Assembly (NCBI GenBank): GCA_013399305.1
Contig: VXAI01000373.1
Span: 62,001 to 126,000, forward strand
Origin: Rostratula benghalensis
Lineage: Eukaryota; Chordata; Aves; Charadriiformes; Rostratulidae
DNA: 64,000 bases
Reading direction: 5' to 3'
A model generated the notes under the pieces. It worked only from the letters and a program-made list of their open reading frames with translations, was not told the DNA's origin and searched no databases. Every line of letters starts with the position of its first letter. Position 1 is the first letter of the stretch. The translations under genes and the position numbers were made by a program. Shown here piece after piece: positions 1 through 13,159 of the stretch.

Positions 1-299
1 AGCTAGTAAGATAACAAAATTAAAACCATATTTTCTCCTAAAATGGGAACAAAAAGCCTTCAAGAAAATATGTGGATTTGATAGCTGATCAAGTTTTAAA
101 AGGAACATTCACCAAGGTGATGCCATTTGAGAAAAAAAAATCTCAAAATTAATTATTTCTGTCAACATTTATTCCAAGAGGCCACAGAGACTTCTACTCC
201 AGAGCTATTCTTTTCCAGAGAATAAGCCCACAGGATTGTTTCCCTCAGGAAGTTTTTAGCAACTGAAAGAAACAACTGGTGAACTATTAACTGTGACTT

Positions 300-1205
300 T
301 AAATTTTTAATTTTATCTGTCATTGAAGTAAGTTGTATTACCTGAAGAATGGAAAGAGGGCAATATGACATCAATGTTTCATAAGATTTTCTCTAACTCA
401 AATAATTACAAACCAAGAAATTGTATTTGTATATGAGCAAATTTGTAGGAAGATTCCAATCTGTAAGAACAGACTGAGGAATAAAATACAAAGATATGGT
501 ATAATAGGGAAAAGCTAATGTAGCCTTTGCATAGAGAAGTCGTGACCCATGAATCGGTTTGACAACTTTAGAGCCACTGAGCATATGGTTCAAGTGACAT
601 AATATACATTATTTTAAAAAAAACTTTTTAGAAGGACTTTTTGCAAAATCACTGACAGACACTAAGCTGTTATAGGATAAAAGAGAATGTCCCATGGTGG
701 TTAAAACATAAAAAACAGATGGTGGGAATGGGTAGTTGGTTTTCAGAAAGAAGGCTCCCAAACATATTCTATGTATCAAAAATGTGCCATTCAACATATT
801 CATAAATGGCTATTATATTGCTTGAATGATAAGGAGGGAAAATCTGAAAATGATACAGAATTATTTGGGATAAACTAAAGCTGATTGTGAGAAGCTGTCA
901 AGAAACTCAAAATTATAAGTATATGATAAAAAGGTAGATTAAATTAAATACTAGAAAGTGGAATATAAAGAAAAGAAATACCCTATAAGTATTAATACAT
1001 GATGGCCTTCAATTTAGTTACCATCATTGAGGAAAGAGACCTTGAATCTACTGTAAACTGTTCTTCCGAACAAAAGCTCACGGTTCATCAATGTCTATAA
1101 ATGTAACTAGAATTTGAAGAATAATTAGGAAAATAAGTAGGAACCTGGCAGAATGCATAATCCTGTCCCAATATGCATTAATCATCTATTAATATTTCAA
1201 GATTT
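300..1205 (+). mobile_element. Ancient CR1-type LINE, reverse-transcriptase region remnant
   Basis: This stretch reads like the middle of ORF2 of an old CR1 element of the type abundant in turtles and crocodilians. Recognisable blocks occur in the expected order: the GAATGGAAAGAGGGCAA block (about 348), the ACTAAGCTGTTATAGGATAA block (661-680), the TTCAACATATTCATAAATGG block (789-808, before the FADD catalytic motif), the AATGATACAGAATTATTTGG block (849-868, the decayed FADDTKL region) and the GAGGAAAGAGACCTTGAATC block (1029-1048). Stops and frameshifts occur throughout, so no enzyme can be made. Both ends fade gradually and the limits are approximate. Seen: ordered similarity. Known: ORF2 of CR1 encodes endonuclease plus reverse transcriptase. 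Inferred: insertion before modern birds radiated. Confidence 0.7.
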
Positions 1206-2299
1206 CATTATTATATGTTTCTGAAATGGAGCCTGTGATCCTGGGCATGCCATACCAAAGTAAGAAAGTAAAGTACAATTGCCAATGGTCCAGCCAACAA
1301 AGAAAACAAAAAAAAAAGAGAGAGATGTGTGTTGTCTTTCATATAGCCACAGAGAAAAAAAAAAAAAAGAGAAAATCTGAATTTGGAAAAGAAGGTGACA
1401 AAAAGACTCTTACCACAGTACAAGTAATGCCACCAAATGAAATTGTCAGAGTAGACTTTGAAACACAAAAAGTATACTTTTCTGAATAAGTTTGGAAGGG
1501 GATCAGAGAAATTCATGCAGGCTAGATCCGCTGTTGGCTAATACACGTGATGAGCTGTAACATTTAGAATAAGAAGTAAGTCAGCTATTGATGGAGGCTG
1601 GCTCACTCTCTACACACGCTGCCCAATTGAGACACAGGTCCAGGCTCACCTTCAGTGTCACCTTTTCTGGCAACATTTACATTCAACATTCAGAAATGAG
1701 GAAACTAGAAAATTAAGGGTCTCTGTACAACCTTGATTAAAAATGCTTTTTAAAATAAGCCTTGTGACATCTGTTATGTTCTGGTTTGCCCCTTTCATCT
1801 CGTGCCATGCTCCTCTCATTCTCAGTACAAACCCAGCAACAGTTTGGGAATGGAGAAATGCTGCCTACAAAGGTGGCTCTGGTAGAACTCATTGAACTCT
1901 GGCAGAACCAGTTGAAGTTGTCTGGTGACCAACACAGGGAATTGCAAAAAGAAAACGTGAAATCAAGTAAGGCTGAAGTGCCTTGAATACAACCTGGAGA
2001 ACACTTTCCCACAGTTTCTTGGCTCGTGTGTTCATGCTCCGGGCAGGCAGATTATCTACAAACCTCCTCCTGCCTTTCAACTGCGTAACATCAGAAGCAA
2101 AGTTGCAGCCAACCCATGGTTGTTGGATGGCAGCATGGTTTCCATACCCTCCTCCCTGTTTGTGAGTTCAAACCCTTTTCTTGAAATAAATCTAGCCATT
2201 TGGACAAATTTAAGCTCCCAACCAAGAGGACATACAGCTGCAAAATGACAGGAAGTCACATCAAATTGGACTTTTCACAGCCCACCACTAATTTTTACT
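1206..2299. other. Unassigned non-coding stretch
   Basis: I recognise no gene or repeat family here. It contains two A-rich tracts (about 1307-1323 and 1355-1368). Open frames at 1226-1489 and 1786-1986 are short, have no recognised domain, and the first is driven by lysine codons from the A tracts. Confidence 0.5.
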
Positions 2300-2410
2300 G
2301 CAGTACAGGGGATCTGATCTAAAAAAGCACGAGGAACCCACAACTTCAGCTAAAGTCAATAGGACTATGCAAGCTGCTGTGGGATCTTAAATGCTCTCAG
2401 TCTGATCTTC
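2300..2410 (+). repeat. Possible fossil interspersed repeat of archosaur/turtle type
   Basis: The words CAGCTAAAGTCAATAGGACT and CTCTCAGTCTGATCTT resemble a low-complexity-looking ancient repeat in turtles and birds whose consensus contains AAGTCAATGGGA followed by a CTCAG...GATCAGG block. I cannot name the family, and the similarity is weak enough that chance remains possible. Confidence 0.3.
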
Positions 2411-2852
2411 CTCTCTCTCACATTCTGCCTGCTAATCACTGGAGATACTTGTTTTCACGTATGTGTTCAGGCACTCTGGCTATAAAGTAAATGTTCACGC
2501 CACTCTTCAGCTCACAAAGATGTTGTGAAAATAAATTAATTCATATTTATGCGTCACTTGGTTGTGGAAGTGATGAGTGTCACTGAAAAGAAAAATTTGG
2601 TTTTCTACCTAAAAGTCTAGATTTTTGCAACAAATATGGCCTGAAGTTGCAGACTGAACAAGAAGGAATAACACAGAATATTGATTAGATAATTCTTCAG
2701 ACCATTTTGCATGCTGAATGAGGTTAAGTTGTATATGAGGAATTATTTTGTAATTGTATAATTGAAGGCAATAACAGAAAAGTGTGCACACGGTGTTCTG
2801 ATGGCAACTGTAATTCTGACACTTCCTAACTGCTGTGGCCTTGCTTTGGAAG

Positions 2853-2892
2853 CTTTTTTTTCGTTTTTGTTTTGTTTTGTTTTGTTTTTTTT
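2853..2892. repeat. T-rich simple repeat, partly (TTTTG)n
   Basis: A run of T with regularly placed G, including three to four TTTTG units. This is ordinary simple sequence and shows no terminal structure tying it to a transposon. Confidence 0.85.
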
Positions 2893-5800
2893 AAGGTATG
2901 ATTTGCCTGTGTGTGTATAATGTCAACCATGAGTTTTATATCGACATTGGTTGTTAGAAATTTTATATATATCCACCCCACACTTTTACTGTAATATTTT
3001 TATATAAATTGAAAATAAACATATTCTAAGGCAATTTTAGAAACATTCACATTTTATGGTTTAGCCAGCCCAGAGTAGTGCTAGATTTCTGCATAATAAT
3101 ATCATCACATTCAAAGGAAATAGAGAGTTCGATGGTAGATGGGCTATTGCAGATCAGGGAAAACAGAAAGATTGGTTTTCCCTGTCACATAAGGTCTATA
3201 TTTAGTAGAGTGTGACCATGTCATCACAACATACAGAAAAAATGATAAAAGCAAGGCTCTATATCCAGGCCACTTATCTTAAAAATAATTTACTTTCTAT
3301 TATAGCAAAGTGGTGAGAATAATGTTGTCTGGGGATTTTTAATATTTGTAGACTATAGTTCCATTTCAAGTCTCTTGGGCAGCCAGAGCATATACTCTGT
3401 TTCAACAGGTATAGTCTGAATAATATTATTGTTAATTTAAAAAAAACCCAACAAGCAGGTACTAAAAAAATTACAATAGCCCAGGGGAGAAACCAAAAAT
3501 TCTGCTTATAATTCACCATTGTCCACAAACAATTGGCTTCTTTCTATGGCATCCCAACAGGCTGTGGCCCTGAGCTCCAAGAGAAGATTAGGACAGAAAG
3601 ATTTAATAAAATTCTTCAGCTCCAAGATACAGTGAGAAGAGTGGTCCTCTACTGCCTTTATGACTTTCATGTCTCACTGATCTGAAGGAACTTGAGTTCT
3701 TAACACTTCTAAAGTTTCTCAGTCAACAACAACAACAACAAATTTAAAAGAAATCTATATTTCTCTGTCCTTCAGATGACAGTACTGGAGGAAATTGGCT
3801 TATCCCTGTAGGAGATTGTTAATGAACATGATGGAGGGGCAGTGAACATGAATTTTATGTATTGTGTGTAAGACTTTTTTTTCTTAAATTAATAACTGTA
3901 ATTTATCCTTCCTTTCTCTTACCACCATTTATGTGGTTGCTAGCTGTTTTGTATCACAAAAATCTGGGAGATAAATGTTCAGAGCACAAAATATTACCTT
4001 CATCCACTATCCATGCCACAGATCATACATCCAGCTTAATGCTAACAAAATAATCTGTACGTGGCCTCAGGAAAGCAATCAGAAGGAACTACTTTCATGT
4101 CAGGAACTGATACGTATAATTTTCCTTGAAATTTTTGTATGGTGAAGTCCTTCAGCTGGAAGGAACATAGGTTTGGCCCCAGAATTATTGGCTCTTCTGA
4201 GTCATACTGATTACTGGCTAAATCTGACATGACGTGCTCTTTGCCATATAGTTATCATTCTTTGAGGCAAAATCTGAACCAAGACCCTTCACAGAGCTGT
4301 TGGTATTATCTTCAGCAGATACCAACACCGTCAGGAAGGCACAGAGCTCCCCACATGGCAGTGGCACAAGTATCCCTGTCCAGGGGAAAACAACACTTTC
4401 TAGATACAGCAGCTACAAATTCACTGATATCAGAAGAAGTAAGGTTTATATCCCTTTCTAACTTGAAACAAATCCTGTTTAACTGAATTTAAAGCACACT
4501 TACTGCCAGTATAAAGCCATGATCCTCCAAATCCTACTAAATCACTGGTCTCAGTGATTTCCCTGACATGGGAAGTATCGAGTGGAACTCAGTGCAGATT
4601 AGGTTGTGGATCCCTGGTTGTGAAAGAATGATCTTTGGGACCAGACAGCTGAGACAGGAGAGTGTTCAAAGGTCCAGCACCTCTCCCTGTCTGGTTTGGG
4701 AATGTTTCTATTCCAGGGTGGCACAGCAGAAGGGATCTAGACATAGCTGGATGTCTAAAACTGACCTGTTGAGATGTCTGTAGACAGATATTTTCCTCTA
4801 AATAGCCAAATTCCGGACAAGTAAAACAAGTTTCCTTCAACTCAAGCTTGTATGAAAGGACAATCATTAATATCCTTTACTCTAAAAGAAACGAGGGTTG
4901 AAAAGTCCAGCCACATAAGAGGTGTAGGTGTACAGTCAAACTTTGTAAGGACAGCATCAACACCTAGTGATATATTGAAGTGAAGGGAGGTTTTTTCCCC
5001 ATCACTCAGGTGCTTAAATCAACTACCAAACTGGGAAAGTCTTCCTCTTAAAGGAAGTCCCAACCTGACCTTATTGTGCCAAATGGCTACCCAAAGGAAC
5101 CTGTTCCCATCCTTTTGTCAGATACAAGGCAATCCAATCAATTGGGTAGAACAGAGTAGGTACCTAAAGCTGAAGGGACTGATTTATCCTGTAAGAAAGG
5201 TTTTCAACTAGAAATTATATTAGTGCATCTCCTTAGTGAAGGAGAGTAAAAATATACATCAGCAAAAGATAGAACCAGTGTTGCAGCCTCTGATCACGTG
5301 AATAATCTTGCTGAGACCTACAGTCTGAAAAATGGTCTACTGAATAAACACCATCATGTTTAATAAATTTGATATACTTTTTTTTTTTTTCCCCCATTGA
5401 GAAAGAACAATAGAACACATCTAATTCATTTCAGTTTGGAAATGAAAGAATGACTCAGAAGCCACAAACTGATTAACAAACAGGAAATGGAGAAAGACCT
5501 CTGAATTGTAATTTTGAGACAATATTCTACAGTTAATCTCTGAAAAATAATGGAACCAGACTTTAATATTAACCTGTCATTGCACTGCGAAAGAATCTAT
5601 GTGTCTAAGTATCAATGAAATTAATCTAATGACATTTTTTTTTTTAAATGGACTAGGAATCCAGAGATCTATCTGACAAAAGGAAAATATTCTAGATTTT
5701 CCTGCTAAATTATGTATTTGTAACGCTTTATCTATTTTAGTGGAAAGTAAAAATGGTGTAATTTCAAATTTATAACACCAGCTTTCATAAAAGCCTTGTT

Positions 5801-7052
5801 TACCTTGGTTGTGTGATACTTTCTTGCTGCCAGAATAAATTTCAGCAGTCCTCTTGTCAAACAGGTTGCTCAATACTTTTCACGGCGCTATTAAAACTCC
5901 CTGCCACTACAACAGAGACATAGAAGAGGTGTGAGACCCTCAGAACTTAATCTACAGCTTTTTAAACCCTCCTTATGTTAGCGTGGATTTGGCTTTATTA
6001 AAAGTATAACATTTCTTTTATAAAACAACAATTAGTTGTCTGATATAATTTAAATTACTGACTTCAAATAGGATGCTAAAAGAAAAATACACCATTCCTT
6101 TGAGATGGTGAATAAAAACAAATCTCAAAATAAGAACAAATGAGGATATTATCCCATGAGAAAGAGTCTTCTGAATCGATCTATTATTTCGCAGCTTGAA
6201 ATGTGCCACTATTGTACTTGCACTTGATTATGAGTCTTGTTATCACTTCCTCCAGTTGATCCAAATTGAGTGCTTCTGACATTTGCAAAGTTACTCACAT
6301 ATTCCGCTGCGCAGCAGGGTAAGCCTTGTTAATGAAGAAATAACAAGCAGAAGAATTGAATAAATATTTAGTTGATTGTGAAGAGGTACAGTCGCTGGTA
6401 TTTAAATGCTGAAAATGAAAAAAAGAACCTGCCACAAACTAAAGCCACAGTAACACACTTGCTCATGTCCTCTCAAAAGGGGTGCTGGTGGTGTTTCTCT
6501 CCGTGCCACAGGGCACTTTCATTTCCTGATTCTATTATATACTAAGTGGCCACCTGAACCTGCCAATGAACTTGTACTATTGTGTTTTTCTATTTTTAAT
6601 CCGAAAGGAGTAAACACATTTCTCATCAGATGTGTCACACACTGCTCTACATTGGTGAGATTTATGAAGGTGTCACCGAGTTATTACAGAGCCATTCATT
6701 TATAAATAGGTGTCCATTCTTCAGGAAATCATAAATGATAGGAGTATTTCCACCATTTCACAAAATCTGTATTGTAAGAAGGATGCCCATTTGTGTTTCT
6801 TTTTGACTGCACTACACCGGTGTAATTTGTTTTTTGTCCTTCTCCCCTTTGCCCATTACTTCAAGGCTTTCTCTCTACTTCATGATTATGTTCAGCCAGA
6901 CTCATGCACTGGATGGCGAACAGTAGTACAGCAAGGAACATGACAACCATTTCAATACTCATTTACAGACACAAAAGAACTCCCACAAAAAATCTTCTCT
7001 TTTACCAGCCAGGCTTGCAAACTCTGAGTCAGCTGTACTGATGTGTGTCTTT
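2893..7052. other. Unassigned AT-rich non-coding stretch
   Basis: No gene or transposon is recognisable. Inside are a (CAA)6 microsatellite at 3724-3741, a perfect 9-bp hairpin with a 4-base loop at 4539-4560, and a T13 run at 5378-5390. Open frames reach 98 codons (reverse strand, 5577-5873), without a recognised domain or plausible splice context. Confidence 0.55.
3724..3741. repeat. (CAA)6 microsatellite
   Basis: Six perfect CAA units in an AT-rich context. Short and probably only weakly polymorphic. Confidence 0.9.
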
Positions 7053-7087
7053 NNNNNNNNNNNNNNNNNNNNNNNNNNNNNNNNNNN
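7053..7087. other. Assembly gap (35 N)
   Basis: Thirty-five consecutive N bases. The left flank is CTGATGTGTGTCTTT and the right flank starts CCCCCACTTG, so the missing bases may be a homopolymer or simple repeat that sequencing failed to read. The length may be an estimate. Confidence 0.99.
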
Positions 7088-8631
7088 CCCCCACTTGTCA
7101 TGATCTTTAGAAGTTGATGTAGGGGTGCTTTTAGCAGATATTTGTTATTAAACACCTACCAGATCTGCCCAGGAGTGGATATAAACGCAGCTGTAGCCAT
7201 TTGACAGTGACCTCTCTTATGATCTCCAGTTGTATTTCTTACTTGGGAAGAATCTTTCTCTAATGTATCATTAGTGGCACTTTAAAGTAACTTGAGGAAA
7301 ATAACTTTTCTTGCCAATCACAAGGAAAACTAGTTTGATAGGATTGCTCCAGGGACATGAGAAGCAAACGGAGATCATAGAGAGCAAGATACATTTTTTA
7401 AAGAGTTCAGGAAAAGCAAAAAATGAGAAAGAAAACCAAAGTATCAGCATCCTCTAGATTTACAGTTCTTCTAAATGTCATATGGGATATTATGGCAATG
7501 AAATTAGGTTGCATTAAAAAAGACTGGGACACTATTTCCTGTCTTATTAATATTTCTTTAATGATCATTTGGCATATTACATGTCCTGTCACATTTTTCA
7601 CTATTCAAATATCATTTTGACAATCACTAGCACCACAACACAGAAGAAAAATGTTTGCTTGCAGTGTTGGGTGTCACCAGCTGTTGGGTATATTTTTGGG
7701 TGCTTCATTTTTAATGAAAGTGTCAGGGAAAACCCCAGAACAAAACCACTTAAATTTCCATTTAAAAATAGCTTAATGGGATGGGTTGGAGGCTTTCAGG
7801 TCACCAAATTTGATTTCCATTTAATATAGAGGAGTAACAATGGTACCTTTTAGCAACTGATGTCTGTCATCATCAGCTATGTCCTCAGCAAAGTTATGAT
7901 TTTGTTCTGACAACAGGAGCTTTGTTCCACTTTTGAAGTCCTCCTTCACACATATAGAACATTGTGTTAGAAAAACAAATGCCTTCACTCTGGCACCAAC
8001 TTTAACAGCCAAGAAGAAACGTGAAAATCCATGTACAGGCTCCAAACAGCAAATGGGATTGATTGACGGATGTTTAAAATAGATCCCTTTCTGCACTGTG
8101 ACTGATTTCCATGCTCAAGCTTTGAAGTCTGAGAAGCCCTCATGAGTGTAAAGTCTGTCTGGGCTCCACAAGTAGGATTGTGTCTGTGTGTATGGTATGT
8201 TAGGAGAGAACTTCATACTCACCTTTGCAACGCACTATGCTTAGGTACTTGCTCCTTTTGCTGAGCTGCATTTACAAGCCACTGCAAGAATTTCTGTTGG
8301 CAAATTACTTCACAAAACATAAAAAAGATGTGCCATGGATCTTCTGTAAGATTATGGGTAGGCAAAGATTCCACCGAATGTCTGAAAGCACAACTAAAGG
8401 CACAAAACCTTACTTAGCCTTAATAAAAGGCAAAAAGAGAAGTTTTTTTTCTGGTTCATCCATCTTCAACCATGAAGCCACTCTCCTCGTCAGGTCTCCC
8501 CAGTGGCTCCCATTCATTGCAGAAAGTACAGATCTCTTTTCCACCACCAAGTCCTTGTTCATCCAGTTTCTCTGCTTCTCTCGGTCTCCACCTTCACATC
8601 TCTGTCTATGCATTTTTGTTCTCTCTTTCGT

Positions 8632-8632
<1 letters not shown>
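7088..8632. other. Unassigned non-coding stretch
   Basis: No recognisable gene or repeat. The longest frame (forward, 8225-8683, 152 codons) ends in a phenylalanine run translated from the adjacent poly-T. A reverse-strand frame over 8410-8709 begins with a lysine run from the same tract. Both are artefacts of base composition as far as I can tell. Confidence 0.55.

Positions 8633-8662
<30 letters not shown>
8633..8662. repeat. Poly-T tract, 30 bases
   Basis: Thirty uninterrupted T bases, the longest homopolymer in the window. If read as a reverse-strand poly-A tail it would point to a retrocopy lying to its right, but nothing recognisable lies there. Homopolymer length in assemblies is error-prone. 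Confidence 0.95.
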
Positions 8663-11280
8663 CCACACATACCACTAATATAGGGGTTCTTTCTCAGCCT
8701 ACAGTGCATGAAAATACTAACTTTTCTCTGCTCATCTCCCTTTTAAAATGCTCATCCCCTGTGCTGTTCAGCAGAGCTGTCATTCACTGGTTAAAACGAA
8801 TCAGCCAGTTCCAATGGAAAGAGCATTGGGACAACCCGCGCCCAGCTTCAGGTGTTGGTCAGCATCAAAGACAGAAACCCCACTAGACTTCGTCTCTCTT
8901 CTTCTGTGTCTTTCTTATTCTACTTTGAAGACAAGAAGGTAAAGCTCCAATAAGAAGACCAGAACAAAAAAGCCACAAAGGCTCTTAACCATCGCTGCAT
9001 TAAAAGATTAAGCCAGCAGTACCTATAGCCCAAATACAGCTCTTGTTAATTGTTTCATGTTGTAGCAGGGAATAGGTTTTAATAATGTCTAGATCAACTA
9101 CTTGCTTTTCCAGTGGAACATATACCAAGCTCCTTGGGGCAAAGACAAGATTCTTGTTCTGTATAGATCTGCTCAAGAAGTAAATAATAAAGGGTTCTAC
9201 CCAGGGGCATTAATGACAATCAATGCTACCTGACTTCTAATGAGATGATATCAGCTATGTTATGATCCTGAGTTATAAAATGTCAAAGTCTCTTATTAGT
9301 AATATCTGATAGATTAGACTTTGCTTAAAACATACATGTGAAAAAGAAGACCTGGGGTTTTTTTTGGTATAGAGGATATGGCATGTCATAATCTGCCCTG
9401 TAGTTCAGTAACTGGCACCTGATGCACCCAATCCCTCCAATGGAAGCCACCTTCATTCCTTACTGTTTCTTCTCTCATCTGTACCCAGCAGTAGTTTGCA
9501 TCTAGTTAGGATGTGGTGACCAGAGGTTCTGAATTTAAATTCTTCCTCCTGACCTTTGAACCTCTAAAAAAACCAAATTGCTTCTCTTTATTTTATGGAA
9601 TAACACCTTTCTAACTGACACAAAATCCCTGGGGGAAGAAGGAGGAGTCGATGGCAATCCAGGCCAGTTTTCATCATGTGGTGCTGAGCCCTGAATAGGG
9701 TATCTTTAGTTATTATAGCAGTATACAAAATCAATGACCTGAGTACAATAGCTGTGACCCATAGACTGCAGTGGCAAGGAATTTTTCCAGGATACAGTGA
9801 AAACTGAGTAACCAGCAATGGCTTATTTGCTGTGCCTGTGGGCACACACAAAACCTTGTGGGTGTGACTTAGAACTAGTCCAGAGTTTGCAGAATTAATC
9901 CAGATAATTAGAGAGCATGCTGCTTTCTGCCATGTCACATTCCTCTGTGCAGAGCGAAAAATGCTGTTATAAGGGATTACCTGTGAGAACAGGATTCACA
10001 TGCCAAAGTGTTGCAGATAACTTAGCCTAACCATCTTTGCAGCTTATGCCCACCAGGCTTAGGAGGCATATGAAACATGATGTGTTGGAAATTATGGTCT
10101 TATCATGGTTTGATCATTGTCTGAAGAAAACCTGCAAAAAAGGAGCATCACCGTCAATATTGATGATATCACGCTATCGTCCAGTATCGCTGGCAGTAGA
10201 TGATCTTCTTATATCTGCATAATGATGGTGCTGCAGGAATCACATAAGGACTGCTTGTCTTTTTCCTTTGCTTTTGCAGCCCGAGACATTTCCATTAAAA
10301 CTGACATTTGAGTGAATGAACTGAGGACTGTAAATCTGATATGTACTTGTCACATATAGAAAGAACTTTGGTGTTATTTCTGCTTACAGGCTTTTGCAAC
10401 TGCACTGAGGCAGAGGCAGAAAGAGGAGATTACAAACCAGCTGCAGGTTGTGGCCACGTATCTAGCAGTGGAGAACACATGTTTTGTGTTGGAATGTGGC
10501 CCTGGAGGATACTGCAGCATCATCCCAGACACTGTGTGTGACTCGCCCAGTGTGTATGGACCTCTAAACTACGCTCATTTTAATTTATTGAGGAAGTTAA
10601 CCATACAAGCTAGTGGAAAAGAAAAAGGTCCATTATAAGAACCGGGCTTGAGGAGCATTGAGACTGCGTCTGAGCAGACAGCTGGCAAGATAATCAAGTC
10701 TGAGGTGCCTTAGGTCATACACAATTCAGGTGTACAGGGGGTCTACAGAAAGTTGTGTTCTGCAGAAGCAATATATACTGTAAATAAATCAAGCCAGAAT
10801 AAATTATTTAGTCTCTTTCTGATATTTAACAGCACATTGCCCGTCAAATTTAGTGAAAGAGGCAATTGCTTAGTCTTGGAAAAAAACCCTGACTTTTCTC
10901 TAGCTCAGCAGTGAGGCTAGCTGTATCTGAATCTATATATAAAATACCACAAACATACAGCTATTTTTTTTCTTCGCCAAAGAAATAGCCTTCATCATAT
11001 GTAAGGAGCACCTTCAGAGGAAAGCCCTGGGTTTAGGAACAGCAGACTTGGCCCCATAGCAAAATCTCTTTTGAGATTTTTTTGCCTTAGGAGGGGAGGC
11101 CAGCAGGACACAAGATGTTTTTTCCAAGCCCGGTCCTTGCAAGCCACAGGCACAATTTGGGGGCAGCCTGAATCACTGCTCGGTGGCACCAGCCACGGGC
11201 TATTTGATCCATTTTTTTTTTATTTTTTGGTGTGCTCTGTGATTCAAGTGGTCCGTGGGGCCAGGGCTTGATGATGTCAT
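8663..11280. other. Unassigned non-coding stretch
   Basis: No gene or repeat family recognised. Open frames such as the reverse-strand 116 codons at 9588-9938 show no domain, signal peptide or family resemblance. A small perfect palindrome (AAAATCTC, TTTT, GAGATTTT) sits at 11061-11080. Confidence 0.5.
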
Positions 11281-11295
11281 ACTGCCATCTGGTGA
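11281..11295 (-). promoter_or_regulatory. CTCF-like binding motif
   Basis: Read on the reverse strand, TCACCAGATGGCAGT matches the CTCF core consensus (CCASYAGRKGGCRS) at 13 of 14 positions; only the first C is replaced by T. CTCF is the vertebrate insulator and loop-anchor protein. One motif of this length can occur by chance in 64 kb, so occupancy is a guess. Confidence 0.35.
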
Positions 11296-11561
11296 CCACT
11301 GCCAGAAAATTTAATCTAGAGGAGAAACACAAAAAACCCTAGTAATTGTGGGCTTTAATTTGTCAGTGGGTGAGGAAGGGGCAAGGAAGCAGGGGTAGGA
11401 GCTGCCAGGGCAGGACCAGCATCAGGAGCCATCTCTTCCTCCCAGCTCTGCGGCTTCTGGTCCTTAGAGAGAGGTGCCATGCAGGGCTGCTTTTAAATTT
11501 AATTATCGGGAGAGCTCATTCATTCAGGCACTAACAGAACGTGAATATGCAGAACATAGGG

Positions 11562-11608
11562 TTTCTTTTCCTTTTCTTTTTTTTCTTTTTTTTTTTTTTT
11601 TTCCTTTT
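11562..11608. repeat. Poly-pyrimidine tract (T with a few C)
   Basis: About 47 bases of almost pure T interrupted by C, including a 19-base T run. Simple sequence without a neighbouring acceptor site that would make it a convincing splice signal. Confidence 0.85.
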
Positions 11609-13067
11609 AAGACTGGCTTAAATACAGTTTCCATGGCAGTTAATCCAACTTTGACCCAAATTAAATTTCAACGTCTAAAAATTCATTCAGCCAGAGAAGG
11701 ACAATGTTTAGCCCTCTCTGAACCAGGCACAGAGCTGTGTGAGAACATTTCTCCTCCCCTGTTTTGTTCTTTGCAGCAGGAACCTATGTAATCATGAAGG
11801 CAGCTGGTGATGCTCAAATTGGAGGCAACCCGGGGACCTTCCTAGGGGTCCTGCTCCTAAACACAGCCCCCTCAGGGTCTATGGATTTGGTGGCATTTCA
11901 CAGCCTTGCAAGGCATGGGTAGGAAAGGCGACCATTTGCAAATATCTTATTGCTGTAAGAGTCTTCTGTGCTCAAAATGAAGATGAACCCATTTTGTGTC
12001 CTCCCGAGAAAATAATATTCTCATTGATGTTCACTCTCATAAAACACTCTCTATTTTATGACACTATCAGTACAAAACAAGTCATTTAGATATTATAACA
12101 GTATTTTAGATGATACCTGTATCAAAGACTCTCTCACTGTAATGGTGGTGAAGCACAATAGAGGTTTTATAATATGAAAAGAACTTTCCCTACATGTTAT
12201 CATGCTGACGGGGACATAGTCCCTGTTTCAGTCCTGCCCATAGTGGCAAATTGCTTTTAACATACTATATATTTCAATGATATCTAGTTAAGATTTCATT
12301 ATGACATCTCAGTATAAAATATAATGCACTATTTCTACCATGTTTTCCTAAAACATTACTGTGGGTGAGATTTTTCACATTAACCACAATTGCAGAAATG
12401 ACTGATGTTTAAATCTGAAGACAATTTTAGTCATTATTAAACTTCATTATAAAATAAAGTACGTGGGTGGAATTGTGGTTTGATGCTTTTGTAATTTGCT
12501 CTACCTTTTCAATGTACTTTTCAGTTACATTAACTGAATCATTTCATCTTATAGATGCAAAGATGAAGGAGAAGAACAAAAACATGCCCATTAACTGAAG
12601 CAGTGCAAATGTGCATAGTTAATGGAAACCATTTTGACATTTTGTATTTGATTCCATGGTGTGTCTACTCAAACAATTTCAATGGCATATTAGAACAAAA
12701 TGCTACATTGTACTCTTCACTAAGAATGCAAGTAATAGACTTCAAAAATTACCTTTCGACTGAAAGTATTATCTGTTGGAAATGAAGAAATGTTTTACAT
12801 TATGAAAGGCTAATAGCAGTAAGGGGGAGCAATGGGCTGTAATGAGAATTCAGGCAGGGAGGGTTTTTTGACCCTGCGTTTCCCAAATGTGTGTGTTTTT
12901 ACAGGTTATGGCAGAATTGCTTAGACAGTGACATAAACTCCTGTGTTTCATGGCAATTATTTCACTCTGTTATAATTAAAGCTTTCTTTTTGCAAGATCA
13001 TGTTAAATATTGTGGCAATACTTTTTTTTCTGTCACAGGACAGATAATTGATGGCTTTTCCAAAACC
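11609..13067. other. Unassigned non-coding stretch
   Basis: Nothing recognisable. The left 300 bases are somewhat richer in G+C; the rest is AT-rich, with only short meaningless frames. Confidence 0.5.
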
Positions 13068-13084
13068 TTTTTTTTTTTTTTTTT
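13068..13084. repeat. Poly-T tract, 17 bases
   Basis: Seventeen T bases followed by CACGATTG. Simple sequence. Confidence 0.95.
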
Positions 13085-13159
13085 CACGATTGAATCAATT
13101 GAAGGACCAGATGCAGTCCAAAATATATTTCCACTCCGACGCTAAAGCGAGGTGTACCT

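Noticed and set aside
2150..2180. GAGTTCAAACCC, similar to a tRNA B box
   Set aside because: The flanks do not fold into a cloverleaf and there is no matching A box.
5577..5873. Reverse-strand 98-codon frame
   Set aside because: Composition follows AT-rich DNA, with no domain and no exon signals.
8225..8709. 152-codon forward frame and overlapping reverse frame
   Set aside because: Both run through the T30 tract and gain length from a phenylalanine or lysine run; no domain is present.
11061..11085. Perfect 8-bp hairpin followed by T bases, like a bacterial intrinsic terminator
   Set aside because: The DNA is vertebrate nuclear, where such terminators have no role, and no RNA gene ends here.
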